The position numbers and the translations under genes are program-made. Of a DNA stretch of 64,000 nucleotides, positions 31,086-53,300 are shown piece by piece. Source of the DNA: Rhabditoides inermis (Eukaryota; Nematoda; Chromadorea; Rhabditida; Rhabditidae). Each line of letters opens with the position of its first letter. The stretch's first letter is position 1. The notes beneath the pieces are model-generated. The model had not been told where the DNA came from. It did not search any database and was given only the letters and a program-made list of their open reading frames with translations. Location: NCBI GenBank assembly GCA_963966185.1, contig CAWZYM010000312.1:1013501-1077500 (forward strand), given 5' to 3'.

Positions 31086-33411
31086 CTAGTTGTCATCGTC
31101 GTCGGATCCGACGGGCTCCTCCTCGCTCTCGTCCTCGCTCTCGAAGGTGCCCTCGGGAAGCGAGTAGAGGCGGATGGTGGGTGCCTGCGGGTCCTTCATG
31201 ATGAGGTACTTGCCGGCCGGCTGCTTCATGCAGTTGTCAATGATGCAGCGCAGCACTCCCCAAGCGTTGTCCAGGTTGAGCGAGATCGACTGGGCGAACT
31301 CGTGCGGCTTCAGCTGCTGAGTTCCGAGGATCACGTGCTGAGCAGAGTTGCGCACAGACACACGCGACACGTATCCGAACTTGATCGCATCAGAGCTGGC
31401 CAGGAGAGCCTAAACAAAATCATAAGAATACAATACAATACAATAAATTGTTCACTTGCAGAGTCCACTTGGCGAGCTTGCACGAGTTGTTCTTGAGCTC
31501 AGTGGCGAGAACGGCTCCCTTCTGGGCGTCCAGCTTGCTCCTCCAGTCAACTCCTCCGGCCTGCGACGAGTCCCACTCGTTGAACGCCTTGATCGTCAAC
31601 GTCTGCACCTCACCGTTCACTCCGACCTAAAAAAAATCGAGATGTATTACCATGTTCATTGCGCACTCAGTTAGAACTCACCATGACTCCATCGTGCTCG
31701 GTCCTGCAGATAACCTCGATCGGCTTGCCCTCGCGGTTCATGCCAAGGCTGATCTTGCGATACCTTAAAAAATAATTATGATAATGCTTAACGAGTAACA
31801 ACCCTTGTTCCAACAAATGCGAAGAAACTAAAAGGAGATGTGTTCCATCAAAAGCAATATGCACTTGAGTTTTCAAGAACATCCAACCTCTCATTCTTTC
31901 CATCTTCCTTTTCACTCACTTGTAGGCGCATCCCGCATCGGCTCCCTCCTCCTCGAAAGGAGCGTGAGCCTTGGCAAACTTGTGCGTCTCTCCATCGCGC
32001 TTCAGCACCTGGCGGCGGAAGTTCTGGTTGATGTACAGAGCCTCAGTAGCCAGATCCTAAATTTTAAAATGAGTATGATAGGGAATGAGAGTGACCAATA
32101 TGCATACCTTGGCGTTGTTGATGCCGACGGGCTCGTTGCTGGGAGGGTCGTGGCTCGTCTCCGACACCTGGAGGGCGTCGACGGGGTTCGAGATGCCTCC
32201 AGTGTCACGCTTGTCGAGGAAGAGCTTGTCTCCCACGCGGTGCGCCACAATATCCCACGAGTACACAGAGCGAGGAGCACTCATCAAAGTAGCCAGGATC
32301 ATATCAGTCGCGTACACATTTCCGATGCCCTGCAATAACGAAGCGATAAACGAATGACAGATGAAGTCGGTGAAGCAACTCTCAGCGGTCCGACAAGCAA
32401 TAAAAAAAAGACGACGGAATTACTCGAAAACAGCCTCTATATAAGGTTTTCACTTATTACGGGGGACGGGGCCTAGATCACATTTCAAAAATCTATTTCC
32501 ATGCGTTGCCGTTGATCATCAAAACACACCTGCTGAGCGAGCTTCTCGATAACGGGATCCTCAGTAGTGGTGACGTTGTAGAACGCCCCTCCACAGCGCT
32601 GCAGCGGAATCGGATTCTTGACAGACACGCGCTCCACAACCTGAAACAAATAATACAATCACAATACACCAATACAGAAAGATTTTTTAAAGTAACTCAC
32701 CTTGTCGTAGAAGTGAAGGGTTCCGTACTGGTGTCCGGGGAGATCGACGGGGGTTCCGACGTTGGGGAGGGTGAGCTTTCCGAGACGAGGGAAGTCCATC
32801 TCCTCGAGCACGGTCCACTCGGGACGAACCTGCACCGACGGCAGACGGTCCTTCGGGCGGTCGCCTCCGTACCTGCCCTGGTTGCGGGGCAGCTGGCGGG
32901 CGCCGCCTCCGCGACGCTGCCACTGCTTAAACGCGCGCTGCTGCTCCTTGGCGATCGAGCGCTTCATCTTCTGGTTCTGGCCGTACTGGGCCTGCTCCTT
33001 CCTCTCCTGCTCCTTCTGCAGAAGCTTGCGGAACTGCAGCTGGCGAGTCTTGAAGTTGCGCTGGGTGGAGCGCTGGACGGGGCGAGACGAGTCGACGAGC
33101 TGGAAGTTGTTCTCGTCCATCTCGTGCACGTAATCGAACTGGCTTCCAGCGTTGGCAGCCGATCCGTACATGCGCTCGTTGTAGCTGAAAAAATACATAG
33201 TAAAAGTGAGCAGATTGTTCATCACTCACCGCTCTCCTCCGCGGCGGTAGTAGCGGTCGACTCCAATCCAGTCGGCGACGCGTCCGATGCGGTCAGTCTT
33301 GTTGAACTGCTGGAAGGGCATGAGCGACTCGTCGGCGAACGACGCAGCCAGCGGGCCCCATCCCGCCTTGTTCTCCGATACGCAATCCAGATCTAAGACG
33401 GGCAACGCCAT
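31086..33411 (-). CDS. eif-3.D: Eukaryotic translation initiation factor 3 subunit D
   Basis: eIF3d is the cap-binding subunit of the eIF3 complex acting on the 40S ribosome. Eight exons: about 33228-33411, 32701-33186, 32530-32641, 32108-32332, 31921-32055, 31682-31765, 31457-31626 and 31086-31410. The N-terminus (GWGPLA, then [20 protein letters not shown]) matches the family start. A basic Gln/Arg-rich linker follows ([18 protein letters not shown]). The cap-binding core includes [20 protein letters not shown] and [13 protein letters not shown]. The C-terminus is the usual acidic tail ([17 protein letters not shown]). An AG acceptor one base before the ATG fits trans-splicing. Length is as expected for the family. 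Confidence 0.95.
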
Positions 33412-33886
33412 CCTACCAAATGATAATCTGATTAACATCAACATCATATTTATCAAACAAATGAGGTGAAAATATAATAAATAATCAAGAAAGATAAGAT
33501 CACGGAGATCACGGTCAAAGCCAACCGATGAAGTGAACGCAACACGCAACGTGACAAAAATGGTATAATATCTTTATTATATAATTCTCCGACTATCATA
33601 GTCAAACACATACACGACTACTTACACATGACCACCACAAAACACCAGTATCTAAGATGAGAGAATTTTCATGTACATGGTACACAAAGTTTCATGTACA
33701 TGGTACATAGAACTGGAAAGACTAATCACAAAGACAAGATACAGATGATTAGTATAAATATAAATCTCTCGAGTATTTACAACCTTACATAACAATAACA
33801 CAGACGAAACGACTCGACACTCGATTCGATACATATGAATTTGATTTTACACTAAGTCTATATCTACACTATCCTATAATACCTCT
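33412..33886. other. Spacer between eIF3d and choline dehydrogenase
   Basis: AT-rich, with two tandem copies of TTTCATGTACATGGTACA at 33668-33708. Both flanking genes are on the minus strand. The 475-bp gap is longer than typical nematode operon spacing, so co-transcription is possible but not shown. Confidence 0.5.
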
Positions 33887-36228
33887 TCAGTGCATCTGCG
33901 CCTCCGTCTCAGCCCACAGTTCCTCCCTGTGCTGCTTGGCCGGCCTCCAGACGCGAGCGCGCGAAGCAGGCAGCATCTCCTTGCCCTGGATCAGGTCACT
34001 CGCCCTCTCCGCCATCATGATCGTCGGCGCATTCAAATTGCCGCTCACGATGCTCGGCATCACACTCGCATCCACCACGCGCAGACCCTCGATACCGTGC
34101 ACCTGCAATGTCCAATACACTTGAAACATTAAACTGTAAATCTTACCTCCATCGTGTTGGGGTTGATAACGGCCTTAGGATCGTTGCTCGCTCCCATCTT
34201 CACAGTGCACGACGGGTGATAGGCCGATGCGGCCTTCTCACGCACGAAACGGTCAATCTCCGCGTCGGTTTCACATTCCGCACCAGGCGCAAGCTCCTTT
34301 CCTCTGTACTCATCGAACGCCTTCGATGCGAATAGCTCCCTAGCTAGTCGGATGCTGGCCCTAAACTCCTTCCAGTCGTCGTCGTGGCTCATGTAGTTGG
34401 GGTTGATAGTAGGATGCCTCCTCGGATCCTTCGACTGGAGACGAACGTATCCCCTCGACTTGCTGCGCATAGGACCGACATGCACTTGGTAGGCGTGACA
34501 GCTTCCGTTCGCCCTGCCGTCGTCGTGAACCGAAGAAGGGAGGAAATGGAGCTGAATGTCCGGGTGTTCCACCTCGGGTCGGGAACGAGCAAATCCACCG
34601 CTCTCCAAGTGACTGCTCGATCCAAGACCCTTCTTCGCAGCCAACCATTGCACACCGGTCTTGATCATGTTGTGGGGGAAGCGCCACGAACTCTGGAAAG
34701 AAACATCTAATTGAAATTGAAAGCACAATAATGAGTGAATACCTGGTTGTAGAGAGTAACAGGCTTTGTGCACTGTTGCTGCACATAGATCTCGAGATGA
34801 TCCTGCAGATTCTGACCCACGCCTGGCATGTCTTGCACTACGGGGATCTCCAGACTGCGCAGATGTTCTCCAGGTCCAATTCCACTCAACAACAGCAGCT
34901 GAGGAGTATTGATCGCACCACCACACAGGATCACATCAGACTCGCAGTAGATCTGAAATATAACATAATTCAGAAATATAAATAGTTATAAAAATGGTTT
35001 TTTTTGTTCTACAAAATCAACGAACCTTCTCGCGGCTATACGAATCGATAGAATCGGTTCCATAGAAGTTGAGCTTGCGAATGAACTCGATACCGACGGC
35101 ACGGTTGTTCTGGATGATAACCTTTGTGCACGTGAGCCCCGAAGAGGTGTACAGGTTCGGACGCTTCAGCGACGGCCATAAATAGGCCTTGCTCGAACTC
35201 CAGCGCTCACCACCTAAAACGAAAAAGAAAAAATCACAACATCAAGAATTCATCAAATAAAAAAAAACATTGAAAATCAAGCTTCAAAATTACATTCGAA
35301 GGGAATTTAGAAGTAAATGTGGAACACATAAAGCGAACACAATCACAACGAAATATTACCGGTTTACAGACGAATGAGCTATAAATTAAAAGCCAAAATT
35401 ACAGAAATGTGAATCAAGAGTCACATCAGGACTTACCCTTGATAGTCATGTCCATAGTGGAGATTCCTTCCTGCTTGTAGCCATTCATATCGCTCGTCTT
35501 TCCGATCGGGTGCTCGTCGCCGACGCGAAGGAACGCCTGGTGCAGAGGGTTCTCACAAGCTCCACGAGTCACATGAAGCGGTCCATCATGACCCCTACAA
35601 TAAAGAACATAAATGTGTTGCAAGCGTACACACTACACACCTGTAATCGTCATCGGCTCCTTCCGCGTTGGAATACGATTCGGCACGGCGGAAATATGGC
35701 AGGCAATTCGCGTAATTCCAACCATCAGCTCCCTCCACTGCCCATCGATCGTAATCAAGAGGATGTCCCCTCACGTAGCACATAGCATTCAGAGTTGAGC
35801 TTCCTCCCCAAACACGACCACGAGGCCAGTACACAACACGATCCTAGAAAATAATACATTTACAATAATACAATAAAATATTTACATACCTTGAGGTTCT
35901 TCTGAGCGGTGGTGTGGTAGAACCAGTTGTACTCATCGTGGCAGAGGTTGTACATGAGCGCGGCGGGCATGTGGATGCGCCAGTCCCACCAGTGATCCTG
36001 CGGCCCGGCCTCGACGAGGAGCACCCGATTGGCGGGGTCGTCGCTCAGCCGCTTCGCAATCACACATCCCGCCGAGCCAGCGCCCACGACAATGTGAGTA
36101 GGTTTGTGCTCTCCGAGGTCGGGCTTGATGAAGCCCTGCGAGTAGCTCGAACTCCAACTCGCACGACGGAGAGAAGCTCTCCAGCCAACCGCCGCCGAGA
36201 CGCCACCGCGGACGACGCCGCTGAGCAT
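33887..36228 (-). CDS. Choline dehydrogenase (GMC oxidoreductase, mitochondrial)
   Basis: FAD enzyme that oxidises choline to betaine aldehyde in mitochondria. Seven exons: 35893-36228, about 35642-35845, 35440-35597, 35025-35214, 34742-34953, 34147-34693 and 33887-34103. An Arg/Ser-rich N-terminus ([14 protein letters not shown]) looks like a mitochondrial targeting peptide. The FAD dinucleotide motif is [18 protein letters not shown] signature 1 is [14 protein letters not shown] and signature 2 is [16 protein letters not shown]. The catalytic His is in [10 protein letters not shown] and the C-terminal Asn in [19 protein letters not shown]. The ATG directly follows a strong acceptor (gttttttctag). 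Other GMC family members cannot be wholly excluded, but the match to choline dehydrogenase is good throughout. Confidence 0.93.
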
Positions 36229-37076
36229 CTAGAAAAAAACACAATGAAAAACTTATACATACTAAACAGAAAACAACATAAAACTAATGAAACGCCGTTT
36301 TCGGAAATACACGAAATACGAAGATTAGAGCGAAGAACGTGCAAGGTGAACAATGAAAAATAGACAATGATGAATCCCGTATCACATTGAACAATTAAAC
36401 TCACAATCAACATAACAATAAAACCAGTAATTAGAGAAACATTCAATAAAAGGTTTTTTTTTGAAAATGACGAAATTTTGGTACTTTTCAACAAGACGAA
36501 TTCATTTCGTTGTGGGACCGACTTAATGCATTTTTGTCATTTTAGTTTAGTTTTATTTAATTTTAGAAATAAAATAAATCTTATAAATTTGCTGAATTAA
36601 ATTTTGAATAAAATATTCAGACTAGTATGGTATAAATGTTGGTATCTATTTGTGTACTATAAGCGGTTTACGATTTCGCCATGGGTGGTCTTATACTTTT
36701 TTGTCTATAAAAAGATCATAGATGTAGATCATAGATAAGTAAACTACCTACTTAAATCAGGAAAAAACGGCATGACCAATGTTCGACTTTTTCAATAAGG
36801 TCTCGCAAGAATGCGTAAGCAGACGAGAAACCGGCGAAGAATTCCAAGAACGTCTGACCGCAGCGCTTTCACAAACAAAAAATATAAAATACGTTTTTTA
36901 ATTGTCTGTAAAAAAAAACTATAACAGCGAAGGAATGAGCAATGTTTTGCGCAAAAAGCGATAAACAACTGTTTGCTTCACTGTTTTCAGTAGTTCCACA
37001 CTCTAATTCCGTAATGGGCAAATTGTTCTCATGTCTTGCTCTATCGTGGAGAGAACCATGAAATAGAAGTTTCGCT

Positions 37077-37077
<1 letters not shown>
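36229..37077. other. Intergenic region upstream of choline dehydrogenase
   Basis: AT-rich DNA with no supported gene; likely holds the choline dehydrogenase promoter. Confidence 0.5.
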
Positions 37078-37116
<39 letters not shown>

Positions 37117-37154
37117 CTCTTTCTCTCTCTCTCTCTCTTTTTCTCTCTCTCCCC

Positions 37155-37200
<46 letters not shown>

Positions 37201-37230
37201 CTCTCTCTCACTCTCTCTCTCTCCTTCCTC
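37078..37230. repeat. (CT)n microsatellite, intergenic
   Basis: Long CT tract, nearly pure at 37150-37198. The Ser/Leu open frame over it is an artefact. Confidence 0.95.
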
Positions 37231-37442
37231 ACGCGATGTTCTTTAGCCCAGGACCAGGTGTGAAGGCCAGAAAAAGAAGGAAGTGTTGTAGGTGGTGTGT
37301 TCATGTGTGATGTGGCATGTGGTTTGATTGATATGTCGCTCACGCTCGCTCTCAATCTCTCCCGCTCTCACTTTGCCTCCTGGATCGCCAAGTAACCAAA
37401 ACCAATACACCCTTCTGAACTATCCAGGAAAGATAAACTACT

Positions 37443-37754
37443 AAAGGGAGTGTACACTCTGAATTCCAAAGTTGAGTTAGCACCGGGATGTGAAAATATG
37501 TTGAAAACGACTCAGTTTTGTCAATACAACTAATTGCTGAAAACGTCTGCAAGTTGGTGAAAGTTAAGCGCAAAATGTATCAAAATGCAGAAATTGGTGC
37601 CAATTGGTGCCAATTTTTAATGTTCAACAGAATTTTTCACCGACTTATAGGTATCTCCGACACATAGTTGCATTGACAAAGTACATCATTTTCAACATAT
37701 TTTTACATCCCGGTGCTAACTCAACTTCGAAATTCAGAGTGTACACTCCCTTTA
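37443..37754. mobile_element. MITE with ~65-bp terminal inverted repeats
   Basis: Left end AAAGGGAGTGTACACTCTGA and right end TCAGAGTGTACACTCCCTTT are exact inverses. Pairing continues inward for about 65 bp through GAGTTAGCACCGGGATGT and its complement. The 312-bp element has no coding capacity. Confidence 0.85.
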
Positions 37755-38079
37755 AACACACTCTCAGACAGACTTAAACTTCATGATAAACTCTTTATCG
37801 AGATCAAAGTACATTCAGCAAAGACAAAACGAGATCACGAACACAAATAGCTAAATCTTCACGAAAACTCATCCAAATATCAACTAGGCCGCACCAAGAA
37901 ATATAGCTCTACACATATCTTCCTGACAAGATAAATGTTCTATACAACTTTTACACAAAAGTACTATCACTGCACTGGTTCACTGGTAGCGTAGGTCCAG
38001 ATCACGAATATAACATGATCACTACTATCACTACTCATGCGCACCTACCAACTATAGCAAAGTCCATACACTACACATC

Positions 38080-46958
<8,879 letters not shown>

Positions 46959-47511
46959 CTGCAATGGCGGAATGATCTTCTAGCTAGATTGAAACCATCA
47001 TAGGAGGTGGAAAATCAGTTATATGTTATATCTACAATTGAAAATCAATCTGACATTTGATAACAACTGACAATGTGAATCAACAAGCTGTACAACAAAC
47101 AAACACGTGTAATAAGGAATAAGGTGTCCATCAAGCCGCCAGGTGTGTGTGTGGGGGAGGGGTCATTGCCCACCTGGGGGGTGGTCTCTCTCTCATGCGG
47201 AGCTGCCATGGCAACCGCTTCCATTTATGAGAGAGAGGCTATAGATGCCAATCCGGAAAGAGTAGAGGATTGGGATGAGCTAATAGCTTATAATCAATGA
47301 CCCCCCCCCCTTTCCTCCATCTCTTCTTCATCTGCATCTTTATCCTCTCTCTAATTCGCTCCTATTTCTCTCTTCTCGCTTCCACGATTGCCCTTTTCTA
47401 CACGCTCTGAAAACAACATTCATTTCGCAATTTTTGCACTATCCTGCGAGTATGTAAACTCTGGAAGTTATTCTTATATCATTTCATCTTCCTATTGACT
47501 GATTGTGAATA
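46959..47511. other. Intergenic region
   Basis: Lies between the Ly6 start and the decayed F-box gene. It includes a C-run at 47301-47310 and pyrimidine-rich DNA. No gene is supported. Confidence 0.5.
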
Positions 47512-48921
47512 ATGCCTGCAAAAGACATCAGCTCCACGAAATCTCGCGTAAAAGAAGAAGTGAGTTAGCAAATGTGTGATTTTCCGGATCACTTTCACAG
47601 AAATTCGCCTACCTTCGCTTCTTCCAAACGAGATTCTCTCAAAGATAATCTCGAAGCTGTCGACTGTTGACATATACCGTCTGTGTGCTGCGCATCCAGA
47701 AAACATGCAAGTATTTGCTTCACAAATAATCTATAGTGAACGACTTCAGCAATGTCTGCAATCGTTTCGACAAGCAATTACGACCATTGATAGCTGTGTA
47801 CAACATTGAAAATGTGAGTGTATATATGAGTTATATATGAGAAATGTTTTTCCAGGCACCTTTTGTGCTGTGCAACCGAGAGTTTACAGTGAAAGATGGA
47901 CAACCTGCGCCCAGACCGAAAAGCAGCTTTGGTGCTGTGAAGGAAGGAGACTTTTACAAGTGAGACAGTGAGACGAGAGAGAGAGAGGGGGGGGGGAGCA
48001 AGAGAGCGAGAATGAGAGGGAGGGGAGAGTATTCTGCGTTTCAGAGATTCCAAGGTGCTAATATATAACTTTCATTTTCATGTTTTGGATCAATTTTTTT
48101 AGACGGGTTGCGAGCCGAAAACTGCGCACAATTTCGCCAAGATTTTCTCGTACGTCTTCAAGTCTGAGAAGATCTTCGAAAAGGTGATCGTCAAGTCTGA
48201 CAACAGGTGAGTGTTCTCTTTCTCTCCTTCCATTTATCAGAAGATTCAAGTTATAAAATCGTCGATATAGTCAATTAGGGGACAGCCTATATATGTAAAA
48301 GGAAATGTAATCTAATCTGGTGAGATGTAATTGTAAGTGGTAGGGTACGATAAAGTGAACGGTGTTTTTTTCAGTCTGTACGGCGGCGTGTTCTGTGATA
48401 AGATGGAAGTGAGAAGGGGAAGAGGAGTGAGGGACGTGGTGCGCAACGAACAGCTCGACTCGTGGAGGGGGTTCTTCACCGCACTCAGCTCGATGAGCCA
48501 ATCCTCCCTCTCTCCCTCTCTCCCTCTCTCCCTCTCTCCCTTTCTCCATCTCTCCCTCTCTCCCTCCCTCTCTCCCTCTCTCCCTCCCTCTCTTCCTCTC
48601 TTTCTCCCTCTGTCCCTCTCCTCACCCCATTGCCCATTCAGGCAGTTCGTTGATCGTCCCTCACTGTCTACTTGCCTGCCACATGTCGATGCTATCGACT
48701 CGACCGGGTGCCGAGCTGTACGGTACACTGCAGTGTCGGTCCGATCCTATTTGAGAACTGGCGAAATGTGAGTCTCCCTTTCTCTCTCTTTCTTTCTCTC
48801 TCTTTTTCTCTCTCCCTCCCTCTCTCTCCCTCTCCCTTCCTCTCTCTCCCTCTCTCTTCCTCTCTCTTACTCTCTCTCTCTTTCTCCCTCCCTCTCTCTT
48901 TCTCTCTCCCTCCCTCCCCCC

Positions 48922-48957
<36 letters not shown>

Positions 48958-49408
48958 CCCCCCCACCCTCTTCATAGCTGGAACGCCTCGGGGAGCTGCG
49001 CGGCACACTTGGCTGTCTATCGGAAGCGAATCCATTCGAGCTGTGTCCGAAACTGATGCAGTTTCACAACTACAATGCCACTCGCAACGATGAAGTGTTT
49101 GAGAACGCTGTGGAGAAGTTAGAGGTGCGTTGTCTCTCGTTCTTATTGTCTAGTCGAGAGGATATCATCCAGTACAAAAGATATAGCAAGGAAGAAGAGA
49201 ACGTTCTGCTAGTCCTTTCTTCACCTGTTCTCTCACCTATATATCGTTCTTCGTGTTCAATCGACATGTGTTCAGAAATGAGTGACTCGTTCCGACGAGA
49301 CCGTCGATCTCTTTCGAACCGCCATATCCATGTCGGGAGTGTTTTTTTTTAATACACACAAACGACGTGTTCAGCCTGCTCATCGATCGAATGCGCACCG
49401 GCAACATG

Positions 49409-49473
<65 letters not shown>

Positions 49474-49689
49474 CGCACTCTCCCTCCCTCATGTCATCTG
49501 ATTGAGGTGCAGGAGGCGACGTCGCCGGGCGATTCGTGGAAGGAGGTGCACGTGCGTGTGTCGAGTGTGGTGCACCAGGATGACGACTTCTGGAGGGAGC
49601 GGGTGCCACTCCGCCTCTCTCTCTCCCTCGACCAGCACCCCAGCGCGCGCTCCCTCTGTGTCGCAGCCCTCGAGTGTCACTTCCCTTAA
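47512..49689 (+). pseudogene. Decayed paralogue of the F-box gene
   Basis: Same exon order as the intact gene. F-box at 47600-47705 (LPNEILSKIISKLSTVDIY); then APFVLCNREFTVKDG; a 10-base microexon (48045-48054); TGCEPKTAHNFAKIFSYVF (to 48207); DSWRGFFTALSS; CTVHCSVGPILFENWRN; LERLGELRGTLG; and a last exon ending AALECHFP, TAA. Lesions: the donor after SWRGFFTALSS is AT instead of GT (48490 region); the next exon has an in-frame TGA; the exon at about 49276 reads K, stop, VTRSDETVDLF where Trp is expected; a T-run near 49345 shifts frame; and the first two junctions do not close. Several lesions are not homopolymer errors, so I call it a pseudogene. Confidence 0.75.
48500..48960. repeat. CT-rich tracts in introns of the decayed F-box gene
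   Basis: 48500-48620 is built of CCCTCTCT units and 48775-48960 of CTCTCTTT units, separated by one exon. A further pure tract lies at 49411-49470. Confidence 0.9.
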
Positions 49690-49690
49690 G

Positions 49691-49798
49691 TAGCGGTCAG
49701 TCTCTTCAAAACTTCCTTCGATACTGACTTCGAAACGCCTTTTCAACACGCTGGTCGTGTGTTTTGAAGGGGCTCTTTCGAAGAGACTGATCGCGCCC
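49691..49798. mobile_element. Small MITE, copy 3
   Basis: Starts AGCGGTCAGTCTCTTCAAAA and ends TTTCGAAGAGACTGATCGC, 108 bp, immediately after the stop codon of the decayed F-box gene. Confidence 0.8.
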
Positions 49799-50378
49799 TC
49801 AGTGTATGTGTACCTTTGATCCTTGTAATATTGTTTACATGCAATGAATAAATAAAGATCTCGAAAATTTGATCGGCTCATTTGTCCTGACTAATCATCT
49901 GTATAGAAGTGGACCACTTTATCAAAATGACTGAATTCACTGATGTTTCATGATGCTGTTGTTGTATCAATATTTCATAAATCTTGATGGTTTTGTTTTT
50001 GTCTCAGCAATAAAAGCAATGATTTTCATAGAATAATAACTTGATTCACTCTACTCGCTCAGATATGAGAATAGTGACATCTAATTTAGACATCAAACTA
50101 TCAAAAAGTTGACTAAAACAAGACTCCTCCTTCTTTTTGCGCGCGCGGAGTGGCAGGTATGTATGTTTCCATCATTCGAGTGACATTGTGTTATGCATTC
50201 TTGGCGAATACATAGTTTTCTACTTTCGTAGTAAATAGTGTGAATCGCGATTGCTCGTGAATCGATGATGCTATCGTCCTTCGTTTTCGAATAGTCGTAG
50301 AGCTCATAGAGGAGTAGTTCACTAAGCATGGCGAATCACGACGAAGAAAATCTCGTAAACGCTGAACGTTTCATATAG
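49799..50378. other. Intergenic region
   Basis: AT-rich. Holds an AATAAA at about 49848 that could end the F-box paralogue transcript. No other feature is supported. Confidence 0.5.
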
Positions 50379-53300
50379 ATGACGTCATCGAGGATCACGA
50401 TGACGACAACGTACTGACGGATGGAAACAACTCTACGAAATTCGCGTACGGAGACGTGGGCGCAGGTGGAAGTGCAGGTGAAAGAAACTCGAACGTGCAA
50501 TGTTGGAAAAATCAGTGGTATGCGGTTTCACTCTTACTTCACGTCACCTTTCATTTACAATTTAGGAAGTGACGTTTCCACTAACATTGAAATATTATTC
50601 CACTACAAATTACACAACGGGTTCAACTTTGATATCGCTTTTTATGGATCTGTTTGTTGTTGTTTGAATCTTTTAATGACTTGTTATTTTCAGAAATATT
50701 GTCTTGTCGACATGGAAACTGGGTTTGAACGAGTTTATAACTCTCATTATAGGTTCATTTTAGTGAAAAACTTATCGGCAATTCTGGCCACATGAGCGGG
50801 CTATCATTACCATGCTACAATACTACAAACGCACGCTTTCTCTGCCGTTGTTTAAGTGCAAAATGCCAACATGTGAGTTAAAAAATTGAAATAGTTGTTC
50901 ATAAATACTTTTAGGCATTTCAAAACATGGCGGTTCCGTTGAATTTTCATTATGTTTTGAAAACAATTCGCGAAGAGAGAACAAATCAAACAAAGGCTCA
51001 ATCATGCTTCAAAGGCACGTGGAACTATACTGCACTCGAGGATTTTTGGGAAAATCGTGGAGATCAAAACTTCAACATCACGATTTGGAGTACATACGAT
51101 TTCAAAAACGATACAACCAATACGGTGGTGTGTGCTAAAGAAACAGAGGTTTGCGCTTTTCGCACCATCTACAGTCGTCGACTGTTCGAATTCGGATGCT
51201 TCCCCAAACCTCTTCTACGCACGTTTGACACCTACAAAGACCGCATTATAATGGTGAACTCTATGCACATAATTAATAACAGTACGTTTTTGATTACAGT
51301 TTGACAACCATGGAAATCGAGCATTCGTGTACACGAATGTTCGTCGATGCATCGTAAAATCGTTTTTCTGCAATCTGATGGTACTATAACAATACTTTTC
51401 TTTTTCACATTCTTTTCAGTTGTTCGTCAACCATGTACTTCCGATAGTAACCGACGACGCTAATAAATTCTTCGCAACTCAAGACAATAAGGTAAACCCA
51501 TTCCGTAGTTTATAAAGCTTCACTCATGATTCAGGCTGACAAGGTTGTTGTCGTGGAACGACGAAACGACCTCATTTGAATATGCAAATATCACTCATTC
51601 GACTAACGATGCTAACCAGCGAAAGGACGCCACTCGGTGATTATCATGTCTGGCAAACGACGTAAATAGCGGCCGCGCGGGCTCGTCTGGGCATTCTCTC
51701 GCCACCGCCTTCTCTGGGCCCCTACTCCCCTCGGAATCCCCCTCGACCCTCGTCGCCCGTCCCTCGACCCTCTACGTCCCTCGACGTCCAGAACCAAACC
51801 CCGATTGCATGCACACTCTGATAAACCATTGTGCCTGCTTGTGTATTTGCTGTATGGCCTTGGTGGTACTTCTCTAGTCTGATTCCGCTTATGGTGCATC
51901 GGACCACTTCGGATTACGAACCCGTGGTCAATCAAAAGACAGAGAGACACCCCAAGCCTACAGTAAGTCAGCAGTGAAACGCACGTTGAACAATCAATCA
52001 GGGAAAGTTCAACCTGAGAGAACCTATTATCGATCGATAATCGATTGATATCTGTCCTGAGCGACCACACATCCTATTAAGAGGAATCGCATTTTTCTGG
52101 CCTCTGCGCCCTATCTATATCTATTGAATATAAAAAAAACGTGGCAACATAATGATATGACATCAATCGATTTCCAATCCGTTCTACCGAAGTTCTCGGA
52201 CCTAAAGTCGTTCATCGGCTTCTGGGATCTCTTTGAGCCATTCGTGTATAAGCATCCCGATATGGATCCAATCGATAAGATTATCCTTCTGATCAATTCG
52301 TGCGAAGATGCGCGTCTCAAGGCAATTTCCGAAACGAGCGGAGCAACTCGATGAGGCGGTGAAATACCTCAAAGAGCGATTCTTCCACTCTCCCTCGTAC
52401 AATATGCATCTGCAGAAGTTGGGGAGAGCTATGCGACCACTCAACGATACGTGCACCGTGACTGAGCTACGTGAGCGATACGAAGACATTGTCATCATGA
52501 CAAAGCTCAGTAAACTCAGTATTCCTGGCTCAATCGTCCCTCCCAGAACCTCTGAAATGTTTCGCACTCTCCCACCGCGCATTCAGCGAAAAGTTGCGAA
52601 AATGAACTTGGCGAAACATGGAAGTGGAATGATCTGGTCGTCTGACGAAGAAATCCAGGGTCATTTGCACACCATCTTGCGAATGGAAGAGTATCTTGCG
52701 ACAGAACAACATGTGATACCTCAAACGACAAGCGGTACCATCCGCTCTCTCACGACCCACGTCAACGTTGGAGAAGGGGGAAGCGTGCACCACACGAGCG
52801 CATGTCTGTTCTGCAGCTCAACCAACCACACTTCTCTAACGTGCGAAGTGATCACATCGAAGACAGTCCGCTATCAGATAGCGAAGACGAACACTGCCTG
52901 TCTCAAGTGCTACTCGGTCACTCATTCGGCCAAAAACTGCCATATGATACCTGAGAACTGTCGTTATTGCGGAAGAGGCCACAACTCGTCAGATTGTCTG
53001 TCCAAGACGCGTCACTATCACTATCACACGAAGAGCATCTGCTTTCGCACTCACGGCACCGTATTCGATCACAAGGAGAACGACACACGACTCAACACCG
53101 GCACTCGAAATAGATGGACAAGAAGGAACCCCGTAGGATGGAAGGACCACATGGACAAGACGTGCAGGATCCAGATGAAGAACCCGATGAAGAACCCGAA
53201 TCGAGCAATCGTACCGCTATCGTGCCGCCATCAGACAAATCACTATCCGATTGCTAAAGACTTCGCTAATCAAAATGCATCCAACAAAAAAACCCCACAT

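Noticed and set aside
33887..36228. Choline dehydrogenase and eIF3d as a definite operon
   Set aside because: They are in the same orientation, but the 475-bp gap is longer than usual for nematode operons and no leader-specific evidence can be read from DNA alone.
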